10,155 bases of DNA from Streptomyces sp. NRRL S-118 (lineage in GTDB: Bacteria; Actinomycetota; Actinomycetes; Streptomycetales; Streptomycetaceae), in NCBI RefSeq assembly GCF_000716335.1, contig NZ_KL591014.1, positions 1-10,155 of the forward strand, read 5' to 3'. Position numbers and translations under genes: made by a program. Shown one piece after another: positions 1-8,064 of this stretch (positions within the stretch are counted from its first letter, which is position 1; every line of letters starts with the position of its first letter). The notes below the pieces were generated by a model. It ran no database searches, was not told the origin of the DNA, and was given only the letters and a program-made list of their open reading frames with translations.

Positions 1-389
1 CGCAACCCCCGGCCCCCGCGCCGGCTGAGGAAGCCGCGTCCCCGGCCGAGCCGGCCCCCGAGACGGACAACGGCGCCGGCACGGAAAACCAGGCGGGCAC
101 GGAAAACCAGGCGGGCCCGGAGACCCAGGCGGGCCCGGAAAACCAGGCGGGCCCGGAGACCCCGGCGGGCACGGAAGACCACCCCGGCACGGCACGCCAG
201 GCCGGCACGGAAGACCAGGTCGGCGCGGCCAACACGCACGGCTCGGACAGCACGGACGGCTCCAGCAGCGCGGCCGGCTCGGACAGCGCGGCCGGCTCGG
301 ACAGCGCGGACGGCTCGAACAGCGCGGACGGCTCACCGGCCGACCGGCCCCGCACCGACGCACAGCGACGACCTGAAGGAGACGCGTGA
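1..389 (+). CDS. C-terminal part of unidentified nuo-cluster protein with acidic hexapeptide-repeat tail
   Basis: Only the frame that starts at base 3 is open across this stretch. It gives 128 residues and ends at the TGA at 387-389, which overlaps the GTG of nuoH (GTGA), so the two genes are translationally coupled. The visible part has no catalytic domain. It starts with a Pro/Ala/Glu-rich linker. From visible residue 26 a glycine then recurs exactly every six residues up to residue 110, first in G-T/P-E-N/D/T-Q-A units and then in G-S-D-S-A-A/D units. The last 18 residues are Arg/Pro/Asp-rich. The tail is acidic, without Cys or any hydrophobic segment, and should be disordered and cytoplasmic. 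The folded parent domain lies outside the window. By position it should be a peripheral complex I subunit: NuoD or NuoC in a reduced second nuo locus, less likely NuoG. I cannot tell which. Confidence 0.8.
   Translation, partial: QPPAPAPAEEAASPAEPAPETDNGAGTENQAGTENQAGPETQAGPENQAGPETPAGTEDHPGTARQAGTEDQVGAANTHGSDSTDGSSSAAGSDSAAGSDSADGSNSADGSPADRPRTDAQRRPEGDA
78..329 (+). repeat. Fourteen in-frame 18-bp tandem repeats (hexapeptide, glycine register)
   Basis: Fourteen contiguous 18-base units each begin with the codon GGC and encode six residues. Units 1 and 2 (78-95 and 96-113) are identical, GGCACGGAAAACCAGGCG. Units 3-9 diverge gradually. From 240 onward a second type appears, based on GGCTCGGACAGCGCGGAC. 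The unit length is a multiple of three, so gain or loss of units by slippage would not shift the frame. Confidence 0.9.
376..381 (+). promoter_or_regulatory. Ribosome binding site of nuoH, inside the upstream gene
   Basis: AAGGAG lies 4 bases before the GTG at 386, inside the last codons of the preceding ORF. With the GTGA overlap it fixes the nuoH start and indicates coupled translation. Confidence 0.7.
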
Positions 390-1354
390 ACGACGCACTC
401 GACGTCGCCCTCCGGCTGCTCGTCGTCTTCGGCGTGTTCCTCGTCCTGCCACTGGTGGTGGGGCAGACCGAACACAAGGTCATGGCGCACATGCAGGGCC
501 GCCTGGGCCCGATGTACGCCGGTGGCTTCCACGGCTGGGCGCAGCTCGTCGCGGACGGCGTGAAGTTCGCGCAGAAGGAGGACGTGGTCCCGGCGAACGC
601 CGACCGCCGCATCTTCCAGCTCGCCCCGGCCGTCGCCCTGCTCCCGTACCTGCTCGTGCTCGTCGCCATTCCGGTCGGGCCGAGCGAAGGGGCGGTCGGC
701 GTCCTCGTCGACGCGGGCATCTTCTTCGTGCTCGCCGTCATGGGCATCGGCGTGCTCGGCTCGCTCATGGCGGGCTGGGCGTCCGCGAACAAGTTCTCCC
801 TCCTCGGCGGACTGCGCACCGCCGCCCAGCTGCTCGCGTACGAGTTGCCCATGCTGCTCGCCGCCGCGTCCGTCGCCATGGCGGCCGGCACCGTGTCGCT
901 CCCCGGCATCCTCAACGCCTTCGAGTGGTGGTGGCTGCCGTGGCAGATCGTCGGCGCGCTGGTCTTCTTCGTCGCGGGCCTCGCCGAGCTGCAGCGTCCC
1001 CCGTTCGACATGCCGATCGCCGACTCCGAGATCATCTTCGGCGCGTACACGGAGTACACCGGCCTGCGCTTCGCGCTGTTCCTGCTCGCCGAGTACGCGG
1101 GCATCGTGGTGCTGTGCGGTCTGACCACCGTCCTCTTCCTCGGCGGGTGGCACGGCCCGTTCGGGGCCGAGGGCCTGGGCTGGGTCTGGACCCTGCTGAA
1201 GACGGCCGTCCTGGCCTTCATCGTGATCTGGCTGCGCGTGAGCTACCCGCGACTGCGTGAGGACCAGCTGCAGAGGCTCGCCTGGACCACGCTCGTCCCG
1301 CTCGCCCTCGCCCAGATCGCCCTCACCGGCATCGTCAAGGTGGTGAACCCGTAA
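386..1354 (+). CDS. nuoH: NADH-quinone oxidoreductase subunit H (second-type complex I)
   Basis: NuoH is the membrane subunit that forms the quinone-chamber floor and links it to the proton pumps (ND1 family). The 322 residues hold about eight hydrophobic membrane segments. Family motifs are present: the first loop with E29 and QGRLGP (37-42), GWASANKF (130-137), the E153 region (AYELP), and the large acidic loop around 201-224 (AELQRPPFD...[13 protein letters not shown]). In that loop the residue after DMP is Ile211, where most NuoH proteins have Glu; D213, E215 and E223 are kept. The protein lacks the long C-terminal tail (over 100 residues) of the main Streptomyces NuoH. The start is GTG with AAGGAG four bases upstream, overlapping the previous stop. 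nuoI follows after 2 bases. The family is certain; placing it in the second, non-canonical locus is inference from length and divergence. Confidence 0.96.
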   Translation: MNDALDVALRLLVVFGVFLVLPLVVGQTEHKVMAHMQGRLGPMYAGGFHGWAQLVADGVKFAQKEDVVPANADRRIFQLAPAVALLPYLLVLVAIPVGPSEGAVGVLVDAGIFFVLAVMGIGVLGSLMAGWASANKFSLLGGLRTAAQLLAYELPMLLAAASVAMAAGTVSLPGILNAFEWWWLPWQIVGALVFFVAGLAELQRPPFDMPIADSEIIFGAYTEYTGLRFALFLLAEYAGIVVLCGLTTVLFLGGWHGPFGAEGLGWVWTLLKTAVLAFIVIWLRVSYPRLREDQLQRLAWTTLVPLALAQIALTGIVKVVNP

Positions 1355-1356
1355 CC

Positions 1357-1995
1357 ATGGCCCCGATCCCGGGATCCGGCCTCGCCAAGGGCTTGGCCGT
1401 CACCCTCCGCACGATGACGAAGAAGAGCCATACCGCGCAGTACCCGGACGCCCAGCCCGAACTGCCGCCGCGCACCCGCGGCGTGATCGGGCTGTTCGAG
1501 GAGAACTGCACGGTCTGCATGCTCTGCGCCCGTGAGTGCCCCGACTGGTGCATCTACATCGACTCCCACAAGGAGACGATCCCCGCCGCCACGCCCGGCG
1601 GCCGTGAGCGCAGCCGCAACGTGCTCGACCGGTTCGCCATCGACTTCGCGCTGTGCATGTACTGCGGCATCTGCATCGAGGTGTGTCCTTTCGACGCGCT
1701 CTTCTGGTCGCCGGAGTTCGAGTACGCGGAGACGGACATCCACGAGCTCACCCACGAGCGGGACAAGCTCCGCGAATGGATGTGGACGGTCCCGGAGCCG
1801 CCCGCGCTCGATCCCGGCGCCGAGGAGCCCAAGGAGATCGCCGCCGCCCGCAAGGCCGCGGAGAAGCTCGCCGCGGCCCGGGCCGCCGAGCCGGCCGGGG
1901 CCACGGAGGGCGCACCGCCCCCGGCCCCGGCCGACGCCCCCGACGCCCCCGGCGCCGGACAGGCCCGGCGACCGGCCGAGGGAGGCAGCGAGTGA
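1357..1995 (+). CDS. nuoI: NADH-quinone oxidoreductase subunit I, 2x[4Fe-4S] ferredoxin-type
   Basis: NuoI carries two [4Fe-4S] clusters (N6a and N6b in the canonical enzyme) that pass electrons toward NuoB and the quinone site. Both C-x2-C-x2-C-x3-C-P motifs are intact: Cys 51, 54, 57, 61 and Cys 100, 103, 106, 110. An additional Cys65 follows the first motif (CPDWC). The N-terminal segment up to residue 20 resembles the amphipathic helix that anchors NuoI to the membrane arm. Residues 148-212 form an Ala/Pro/Glu-rich low-complexity tail that is not needed for the fold. The ATG lies two bases after the nuoH stop. I see no good ribosome binding site, so translation probably depends on coupling; the ATG at codon 20 is an alternative but would remove the anchor helix. 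The last codons overlap the nuoJ start by four bases. The sequence differs clearly from typical NuoI outside the cluster motifs. Confidence 0.95.
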   Translation: MAPIPGSGLAKGLAVTLRTMTKKSHTAQYPDAQPELPPRTRGVIGLFEENCTVCMLCARECPDWCIYIDSHKETIPAATPGGRERSRNVLDRFAIDFALCMYCGICIEVCPFDALFWSPEFEYAETDIHELTHERDKLREWMWTVPEPPALDPGAEEPKEIAAARKAAEKLAAARAAEPAGATEGAPPPAPADAPDAPGAGQARRPAEGGSE

Positions 1996-2567
1996 GCCTC
2001 GCCGCGTCCCACGGCTTCCTGTCGCCCACCGGCGTCGAGATCGCCTTCCTCCTCGTCGGCATCGTCACCCTCGGCGCGGCCGTCGTCACGGTCACCACCA
2101 AGCAGCTGGTGCACGCCGCCCTGTGGCTGGTGGTCGCACTCGGCGGCATCGCCGTCGAGTACCTGCTGCTCACGGCGGAGTTCGTCGCCTGGGTGCAGGT
2201 CCTGATCTACGTCGGTTCCGTCGTCGTGCTCCTCCTCTTCGGCCTCATGCTCACCAGGGCGCCCATCGGCCGGTCCCCGGACGCGGACTCGGGCAACCGC
2301 CCGGCCGCCCTCGTGGTGGCCGTCGCCTCCGCGGCCGCCCTCGTGTGGGTGGTCGTCGACGCGTTCCGCACCACCTGGATCGATCTGGACGGTCCCGCGC
2401 AGGGCTCCACCAAGGTCTCCGGCACGATCCTCTTCCGGCACTGGGTGCTGCCCTTCGAGGCGCTGTCGGTGCTCCTGCTCGCGGCTCTGGTCGGCGCGAT
2501 CGTCCTGTCCCGCAAGGACCGGGCGGCCGACCACGCCGACGGGAACAGCCGGAAGGGACAGCGCTGA
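1992..2567 (+). CDS. nuoJ: NADH-quinone oxidoreductase subunit J
   Basis: NuoJ (ND6 family) is a small membrane subunit beside NuoK and NuoH that takes part in coupling quinone reduction to proton movement. The 191 residues contain five hydrophobic segments at about 15-33, 40-60, 67-88, 104-123 and 153-172. The family signature is the segment [20 protein letters not shown] (63-82), which contains the conserved pi-bulge helix. The frame is open well upstream, but GTG at 1992 is the right start: GAGGGAGG at 1978-1985 lies six bases before it, and its first bases overlap the nuoI stop (GTGA). Residues 174-191 form a short hydrophilic, charged tail. The stop TGA shares one base with the nuoK ATG (TGATG). 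Confidence 0.95.
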   Translation: MSLAASHGFLSPTGVEIAFLLVGIVTLGAAVVTVTTKQLVHAALWLVVALGGIAVEYLLLTAEFVAWVQVLIYVGSVVVLLLFGLMLTRAPIGRSPDADSGNRPAALVVAVASAAALVWVVVDAFRTTWIDLDGPAQGSTKVSGTILFRHWVLPFEALSVLLLAALVGAIVLSRKDRAADHADGNSRKGQR

Positions 2568-2926
2568 TGCATCTCGCCTATCCCGCGGTGCTCGCCGTCC
2601 TGCTCTTCTGCACGGGGCTGTACGGGGTGCTCGCCCGCCGCAACGCGATCCTGGTCCTGATGTCCGTCGAGCTGATGCTCAACGCGGTCAACCTGAACCT
2701 GGTCGCCTTCGACGTCTGGCTCCGCGACACCCTGCACGCCGGCCAGGCGCTCACCCTCTTCACCATCGCCATCGCGGCCGCCGAGATCGGCATCGGCCTG
2801 GCGATCGTCCTGATGGTCTACCGCAACCGCGGCACCTCGGACATCGACAAGCTCCGCGACAACGCCGAGACCGCGGGCGCCGACGACGCCCCGGGCCCCG
2901 ACGAGAAGGCCGAGGCCACCGCGTGA
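2567..2926 (+). CDS. nuoK: NADH-quinone oxidoreductase subunit K
   Basis: NuoK (ND4L/MrpC family) is a three-helix membrane subunit of the proton path. The 119 residues carry both membrane glutamates essential in the E. coli protein: E35 in SVELMLNA (33-40) and E73 in [10 protein letters not shown] (71-80). Hydrophobic segments lie at about 5-22, 28-49 and 61-85. Usual NuoK proteins are about 100 residues; here residues 90-119 add an acidic, Ala/Asp/Glu-rich cytoplasmic tail. The ATG overlaps the nuoJ stop by one base and has AAGGGA at 2553-2558, eight bases upstream. The same frame is open far to the left, but that extension is Arg/Pro-rich shadow translation of nuoI and nuoJ. The stop overlaps the nuoL GTG by four bases. 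Confidence 0.96.
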   Translation: MHLAYPAVLAVLLFCTGLYGVLARRNAILVLMSVELMLNAVNLNLVAFDVWLRDTLHAGQALTLFTIAIAAAEIGIGLAIVLMVYRNRGTSDIDKLRDNAETAGADDAPGPDEKAEATA

Positions 2927-4923
2927 CCACGACGACCCTCGCCGTTCTCGTCCCCCTCCTTCCGTTCCTCGGTGCCGCCGGCGGGCTGCTGCTCGGCCGG
3001 ACCGCCCCCGGCTTCGTCCGGCCGCTGGCCGTCCTGCCGACCCTCGCCGCCTTCGTGCTGGCCGTTGTCGTCGCCGTACGCCAGGGCGGCGGCCGCGCGA
3101 TCGACGCGGCCACCCAGCTCACCCCGACCGGCTCGGTCCCCATCGACCTCGCCCTGCACCTGGACGGCTTCGCGGCCCTCACCGCCGTCCTGGTCGGGCT
3201 GGTCGCCTCCTGCGTGCAGATCTACTCGACGGGCTACCTCCGCGACGACCCGCGCTACCCCTCGTACGCCGCGCTGGTCTCCCTCTTCACCGCGGCCATG
3301 CTGCTGGTCGTCTACTCCGGCGACCTGATGGTGCTGCTGGTCGGCTGGGAGATCATGGGCATCTGCTCGTACTTCCTGGTCGGCCACTACTGGGAGACCC
3401 CCGAGGCGCGCGCCGCCTCCTTGAAGGCCTTCCTGGTCACCAAGCTCGGCGACGTGCCGTTCCTCATCGGCCTGTTCGCGCTGGCCGCCGACGCCGGCAC
3501 GTTCCGGATCACCGGAATTCTCGGCGCCGTCGCCGCCGGGGGCATCGACCACCCGACGCTGGTGGCGCTGCTCCTGCTCGCCGGTGTGGCGGGCAAGTCG
3601 GCGCAGTTCCCGCTGCACACCTGGCTGCCCGACGCGATGGCCGGCCCGACGCCGGTCTCCGCGCTGATCCACGCCGCCACGATGGTCGCCGCCGGTGTCT
3701 ACTTCGTGGCCCGTCTCCTTCCTGTCTTCGCCGCCTCCGCGGCCGCCATGACCGTGCTCGCCGTGATGGCCGCGGTGACCATGGTCGGATCGGGGCTCGC
3801 CGCCCTCGCCCAGGACGACATCAAGCGCGTCCTCGCGTACTCCACCATCGGCCAGCTCGGCTACATGTCGGGCGCCCTGGCCGTCGGCGACCGCGGCGCG
3901 GCCGTCTTCCACCTCCTGTCGCACGGTGCCTTCAAGGCGCTGCTGTTCCTCGCCGCCGGCGTGATCATCCACGCCACCGGCACCAACTCCCTGGCCGCCA
4001 TGTCCCGCATGCGGGGCCTGGCCGCCCGTATCCCCGACGCGTACTGGACGATGACCGTCGCCCTGCTCGCGCTCGCCGCGATCCCGCCGTTCGCCGGCTT
4101 CTTCTCCAAGGAAGCCGTCCTCGTGGCGGCCGAGCACACGGCCCTCGGCGACCGGACCGTCGCCCCGGCCGGGGCGGGCTGGATCGTCCTCGTCTCCGGC
4201 CTGCTGACCGCCCTCCTCACCGCCGCGTACGCCATGCGCCTGTGGCTGCTGGCCTTCCGCGGCCACGGTGCCGAGGCCCCCGACCACGGCAGGCAGCCGG
4301 TCGCCATGAACGCCGTCCTGTGGGTGCTCGCCATCCCGTCCCTCGCCTTCGGCGTGGCCGTCGTCCGGCTGGACGACTGGTTCGACGGCCATGCGCTGAC
4401 CCCCACCGTCACCACCGCCGTGCTCGGCACGGGCATCGCCCTCGTCGGCGGGCTGGTCACCTACGCCACCTGGCGCCACACCACGGCGCGCGCCGCGCGC
4501 ACCCCGCTCGGCGCGGTCGCCGCCCACCCGGAGGACGAGCCCGCGGTGTCCGAGGCGGAGGCGATCGCCACGCACACCCCCGCCTACGGCGACATCGCGG
4601 CGGCCCCGGACCCCGCCGACCCCGGGCGCCTGCTCCTCGGCAAGCTGCACGGCCCCGCCGCCGCCGGCTTCCGCCTCGACGCCGTCTACTCCGCCCTCTT
4701 CGTGCGCCCCGTCCGGGCCGCCGCCTCGCTGGTGAGCTTCCTGGACCGCGAGGTCGTCGAGACGTACGTGCGCGGCGCGGGCAGCGGCACGAACCTGCTC
4801 GGGCGGGCCGTGCGCCGCGCCCAGACGGGCAACGTGCAGACCTACCTGAGCGTCCTGCTGGCCGGCTCCGTCGTCCTGGCGATCGCCGCCGTCGTCATTG
4901 CCAACGTCAACGCCGGGTCGTGA
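2923..4923 (+). CDS. nuoL: NADH-quinone oxidoreductase subunit L, proton-pumping antiporter-like
   Basis: NuoL is the distal antiporter-like proton channel of complex I (ND5/MrpA family). The 666 residues contain the key charged residues of a working pump: E143 ([11 protein letters not shown]), D177 (TKLGD), K225 ([17 protein letters not shown]), H250, H330, H334 and K338 ([10 protein letters not shown]), and K396 (GFFSKEAVL). The C-terminal part (about 575-666) matches the lateral helix and the last membrane segment (about 645-662) that clamps the membrane arm. Between about residues 520 and 572 lies a hydrophilic Ala/Pro/Asp/Glu-rich stretch that makes the protein about 50 residues longer than E. 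coli NuoL. The start is GTG overlapping the nuoK stop (GTGA), with only a weak GAGG upstream. nuoM begins three bases after the stop. Confidence 0.96.
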   Translation: MTTTTLAVLVPLLPFLGAAGGLLLGRTAPGFVRPLAVLPTLAAFVLAVVVAVRQGGGRAIDAATQLTPTGSVPIDLALHLDGFAALTAVLVGLVASCVQIYSTGYLRDDPRYPSYAALVSLFTAAMLLVVYSGDLMVLLVGWEIMGICSYFLVGHYWETPEARAASLKAFLVTKLGDVPFLIGLFALAADAGTFRITGILGAVAAGGIDHPTLVALLLLAGVAGKSAQFPLHTWLPDAMAGPTPVSALIHAATMVAAGVYFVARLLPVFAASAAAMTVLAVMAAVTMVGSGLAALAQDDIKRVLAYSTIGQLGYMSGALAVGDRGAAVFHLLSHGAFKALLFLAAGVIIHATGTNSLAAMSRMRGLAARIPDAYWTMTVALLALAAIPPFAGFFSKEAVLVAAEHTALGDRTVAPAGAGWIVLVSGLLTALLTAAYAMRLWLLAFRGHGAEAPDHGRQPVAMNAVLWVLAIPSLAFGVAVVRLDDWFDGHALTPTVTTAVLGTGIALVGGLVTYATWRHTTARAARTPLGAVAAHPEDEPAVSEAEAIATHTPAYGDIAAAPDPADPGRLLLGKLHGPAAAGFRLDAVYSALFVRPVRAAASLVSFLDREVVETYVRGAGSGTNLLGRAVRRAQTGNVQTYLSVLLAGSVVLAIAAVVIANVNAGS

Positions 4924-4926
4924 GCC

Positions 4927-6504
4927 GTGATCGATATCAGCGCATCCGTGATGCAGTTCCTCCTCGCGTTCCTCGTCGTCGGCCCGCTCGCCGGCGCCGC
5001 CGCGGCCCTCCTTCCCGCCCCGCCCGGGCTGAAGGGGAAGTCCCCCGACCAGGCCGTGCTGCGCCACGGCGTGACCGTGACGGGCGCCGTCCTCGCCGCC
5101 GCGATCGTCCTGATGCTGGGCTTCGACCACGACCAGCCGTCGAGGATGCAGGCCACGACGGACATCAGCTGGATCCCGGCGCTCGACGTGCGGATCCACC
5201 TCGGTGTCGACGGCATTTCGCTCCCTCTCCTGGTCCTGACCGCGCTGCTGACCTTCCTGTGCGCGCTGTACAGCTATTTCAAGCTGCCCGCGGGCCCCTC
5301 CCCGAAGGCGTTCGTCGCGCTGCTGCTCGTCCTCGAATCCGGCACGCTGGCGACCTTCGCCGTCCTCGACCTGCTGCTGTTCTTCCTGGCCTTCGAGATG
5401 GTGCTCATCCCGATGTACTTCCTCATCGCCCGCTGGGGCGGTGAGGGGCGGCGCCAGGCCGCCTGGCGGTTCATCCTCTACACACTGCTCGGCTCGGTCG
5501 TCATGCTGCTCGGCCTGCTCCTCGTCGGACTGAAGGCCGGCACGTTCGACATGGTGGCACTCGCCACTGACAACGGCCGCGACATCACCACGTCCGTGCA
5601 GGTCATCGCCGTTCTCGCGATCGGGATCGGCCTCGCGGTGAAAACCCCGATGTGGCCGCTGCACAGCTGGCTGCCGGACGCCCACACCGCCGCCCCCACC
5701 ATCGGCTCCGTCCTCCTCGCCGGCGTGCTGCTGAAGATGGGTACGTACGGATTCGTCCGGATCGTCCTGCCGATCACCCCCGACGGCATGCACACCTTCG
5801 CGCCGTACCTCGCCGCCTTCGCGGTCGCCGGCATCATCTACGGCTCGCTCGCCTGCCTCGCCCTCGCAAGGACCGGCGCCAAGGGCGACCTCAAGCGCCT
5901 GATCGCGTACTCCTCCGTCGGCCACATGGGCTTCGTGCTGCTGGGCATCGCGACCATGACCCCCACCGGGGTCAACGGCGCGCTCTTCGCCAACATCGCC
6001 CACGGCCTGATCACGGGCCTGCTCTTCTTCCTCGTGGGTGCGATCAAGGACCGGTACGGCACCGCCGACCTCGACACCCTCGCCGGAGCCACCGGCGCCG
6101 CGCTCTACGGCCGCGCGCCGCGCCTCGGCGGTCTGCTCGCCTTCGCCGCCGTCGCCTCCCTCGGCCTGCCCGGCCTCGCCGGCTTCTGGGGCGAGATGCT
6201 CGCCCTGTTCGGCGCGTTCGACCCGGCCGAGGGCCTCAGCCGCCCGGCGTTCCTCACCTTCATGGCCATCGGCGCCTTCGGCACGCTGCTGACCGCCGCG
6301 TACCTCCTCGTCGTCGTACGCCGCGTCTGCATGGGCGCCCGGCCCGCCGACGGCCTGCCGCCGCTCGCCGACGTCCAGACGTACGAGTTCGCCGCCTGGA
6401 CCCCGCTCGCCGTCCTCACCGTCCTCGCCGGCCTCTGGCCCGCGCTCCTCCTCGGCCTCACCGACCCGGCCGTGCAGAAGCTCCTCGCAGGAGGCAAGTC
6501 GTGA
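4927..6504 (+). CDS. nuoM: NADH-quinone oxidoreductase subunit M, proton-pumping antiporter-like
   Basis: NuoM (ND4 family) is the middle antiporter-like proton channel. The 525 residues carry E157 (AFEMVLIPMYFLI), K239 (AVKTPMWPLHSWLPDAHT), K270 (GVLLKMGTYG), H359 (IAHGLITGLLFF) and E423 (GFWGEM). These match the residues needed for pumping in E. coli NuoM (E144, K234, K265, E407). About 14 membrane segments are visible and the length is normal. The GTG at 4927 is three bases after the nuoL stop and has no clear ribosome binding site; in-frame GTG 4948 and ATG 4951 are possible alternatives. Coupling to nuoL favours 4927. The stop overlaps the nuoN GTG by four bases. Confidence 0.96.
   Translation: MIDISASVMQFLLAFLVVGPLAGAAAALLPAPPGLKGKSPDQAVLRHGVTVTGAVLAAAIVLMLGFDHDQPSRMQATTDISWIPALDVRIHLGVDGISLPLLVLTALLTFLCALYSYFKLPAGPSPKAFVALLLVLESGTLATFAVLDLLLFFLAFEMVLIPMYFLIARWGGEGRRQAAWRFILYTLLGSVVMLLGLLLVGLKAGTFDMVALATDNGRDITTSVQVIAVLAIGIGLAVKTPMWPLHSWLPDAHTAAPTIGSVLLAGVLLKMGTYGFVRIVLPITPDGMHTFAPYLAAFAVAGIIYGSLACLALARTGAKGDLKRLIAYSSVGHMGFVLLGIATMTPTGVNGALFANIAHGLITGLLFFLVGAIKDRYGTADLDTLAGATGAALYGRAPRLGGLLAFAAVASLGLPGLAGFWGEMLALFGAFDPAEGLSRPAFLTFMAIGAFGTLLTAAYLLVVVRRVCMGARPADGLPPLADVQTYEFAAWTPLAVLTVLAGLWPALLLGLTDPAVQKLLAGGKS
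6490..6494 (+). promoter_or_regulatory. Ribosome binding site that fixes the nuoN start
   Basis: GGAGG lies six bases before GTG 6501. The nuoN frame is open back to about 5650, so this site and the GTGA overlap decide the start. Confidence 0.75.
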
Positions 6505-8039
6505 ACGCCGCAGCCGCGAGCACCGCCACCACGGACACCGCAGCCGACCTCGTCCAGTCCGTCGACTGGGCCGCCGTCGCGCCGCCGACCATCACCGCCG
6601 TCGTCGGCCTGGTCGTGCTCGTCGCCGACCTGTTCGTACCGAAGGAGCGCCGCCGCCTCCTCGGGTGGATCTCGATCGCCGGCCTCGCCGCCGCGGTCGT
6701 CGCCCTCGCACCGCTGCGCAAGGGCGACCGGTCCACCTTCTGCCTCACCACCGACCCCGGCGCGTGCAGCTACACCGCCGACCACTTCACCCTCGTCATC
6801 CAGCTCCTGGTGCTCGGCGGCGCCCTGCTCACCGCCCTGCTGTCGCTGACGGACACCGAGGAGAAGCTCCCCGCCGGAGAGTTCTGGTTCCTGCTGCTCT
6901 CCTCCGCCGCCGGTGCAGCGCTGCTGCCCGCGTCACGGGACCTGGCGACGCTGATCGTCGCCCTGGAGGTCGCCTCCCTGCCGGCGTTCGCGCTCGTCGG
7001 CCTCAAGCGCGGCGATCGCATGTCCGGCGAGGCCGCGCTGAAGTTCTTCCTCTCCTCCGTCACCGCGACCGCCGTGTCGCTGCTCGGAGTCAGCTTCGTG
7101 TACGCCTCGGCCGGCACGCTGCACCTGACCGAGATCGCCCAGAGCCTGGACGACACCCCGGCCCAGCTCGCGACCCTGGCCAAGGCCGGCGTCGTCCTCA
7201 CCCTGGTCGGCTTCGCCTTCAAGACCGCCGCCGTCCCGTTCCACTTCTGGGTGCCCGACACCTATGTGGGTGCCCCGCTGCCCGTCGCGGCGTACCTCTC
7301 CGTCGTCGGCAAGGCGGTCGGCTTCACCGGCCTGATCCTGGTGACCGTCATCGCCTTCCCGTCGTACGCCGACGTGTGGGGCCCGGCCCTCTCGGTGCTG
7401 GCCGCGCTGACCATGACCGTCGGCAACGTCGCCGCGCTGCGGCAGGTCCCCACGCGCGCGTGGAGCGCGGTCCGGCTGCTGGCCTGGTCCTCCGTGGCCC
7501 AGGCCGGGTACCTCCTGGTGCCGATCGCGGCCGCCGCGTACTCCAGCGACGACCAGATCGGCGCCACCGTCTCGTACGCCCTGATGTACGCCGTCGTGAA
7601 CCTGGGCGCCTTCGCCGTCGCCGCGCTGGTCGCCCGTACGCACCCGCTCAACCGCGTCTCCGACTACCGGGGCCTGTACGCGGCCCGGCCGGGCACCGCC
7701 CTGGTCATGGGCTTCTTCCTGCTGTGTCTGGCCGGCCTGCCGCCCGGCATCATCGGGCTGTTCGCCAAGGTCACCGTCTTCCAGGCCGCGGTCGACGCGG
7801 GCCTGGGCTGGCTCGCGGTCGTCATGGGCATCAACGTGGTGATCGCCCTGTACTACTACCTGCAGTGGACGGCGATCCTCTTCCGTGCGCCCGAGGCCCC
7901 CGAAGAGGCCGGCGTGGCGCGCCGAGCCGCCGGTACCGCACCGCTGACCCTCGCCATCGGCCTGACCGCCGCCGCGGGCGTGGTGCTCTCCGGCTACCCC
8001 CAGCTCGTGCTGCGGTTCACCGCGGCCACCCTGTTCTGA
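6501..8039 (+). CDS. nuoN: NADH-quinone oxidoreductase subunit N, proton-pumping antiporter-like
   Basis: NuoN (ND2 family) is the antiporter-like subunit next to NuoK. From GTG 6501 it has 512 residues. Conserved charged residues are E156 (VALEVASLPAF), K181 (AALKFFLSS), K241 (FAFKTAAVPFHFW), K271 (SVVGKAVGF) and K423 (GLFAKVTVF), matching E. coli E133, K158, K217, K247 and K395. It has about 14 membrane segments. Residues 1-25 form an Ala/Thr-rich extension before the first helix. The loop after the second hydrophobic segment contains two cysteines, C81 and C89, that could form a disulfide if the loop faces outward, as predicted. The frame continues upstream only as Arg-rich shadow of nuoM. 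This is the last nuo gene; mscL follows after 25 bases with no terminator between. Confidence 0.96.
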   Translation: MNAAAASTATTDTAADLVQSVDWAAVAPPTITAVVGLVVLVADLFVPKERRRLLGWISIAGLAAAVVALAPLRKGDRSTFCLTTDPGACSYTADHFTLVIQLLVLGGALLTALLSLTDTEEKLPAGEFWFLLLSSAAGAALLPASRDLATLIVALEVASLPAFALVGLKRGDRMSGEAALKFFLSSVTATAVSLLGVSFVYASAGTLHLTEIAQSLDDTPAQLATLAKAGVVLTLVGFAFKTAAVPFHFWVPDTYVGAPLPVAAYLSVVGKAVGFTGLILVTVIAFPSYADVWGPALSVLAALTMTVGNVAALRQVPTRAWSAVRLLAWSSVAQAGYLLVPIAAAAYSSDDQIGATVSYALMYAVVNLGAFAVAALVARTHPLNRVSDYRGLYAARPGTALVMGFFLLCLAGLPPGIIGLFAKVTVFQAAVDAGLGWLAVVMGINVVIALYYYLQWTAILFRAPEAPEEAGVARRAAGTAPLTLAIGLTAAAGVVLSGYPQLVLRFTAATLF

Positions 8040-8051
8040 TCCCCACCCCTC

Positions 8052-8057
8052 GAGGAG
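8052..8057 (+). promoter_or_regulatory. Ribosome binding site of mscL
   Basis: GAGGAG lies seven bases before GTG 8065, inside the 25-base nuoN-mscL gap. The gap is too short to hold a full promoter and a terminator, so mscL is probably read from the nuo transcript. Confidence 0.7.
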
Positions 8058-8064
8058 TACGACC

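Noticed and set aside
78..329. CRISPR array or intergenic repeat array
   Set aside because: Units are contiguous 18-mers without spacers and in frame with an open coding sequence that runs to the nuoH start.
1532..2566. Long upstream extension of the nuoK frame
   Set aside because: The extension is Arg/Pro/Ser-rich shadow translation of nuoI and nuoJ; the ATG at 2567 has a ribosome binding site and gives a normal NuoK start.
2818..6003. A 1061-codon open frame on the minus strand opposite nuoL and nuoM
   Set aside because: It is a by-product of extreme third-position GC in the + strand genes. Its translation is Gly/Arg/Asp/Glu/His-rich without any domain, and it lies opposite strongly conserved membrane proteins.
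5652..6500. Upstream extension of the nuoN frame as an N-terminal fusion
   Set aside because: Arg/His/Pro-rich shadow of nuoM; GGAGG at 6490-6494 and the GTGA overlap place the start at 6501.
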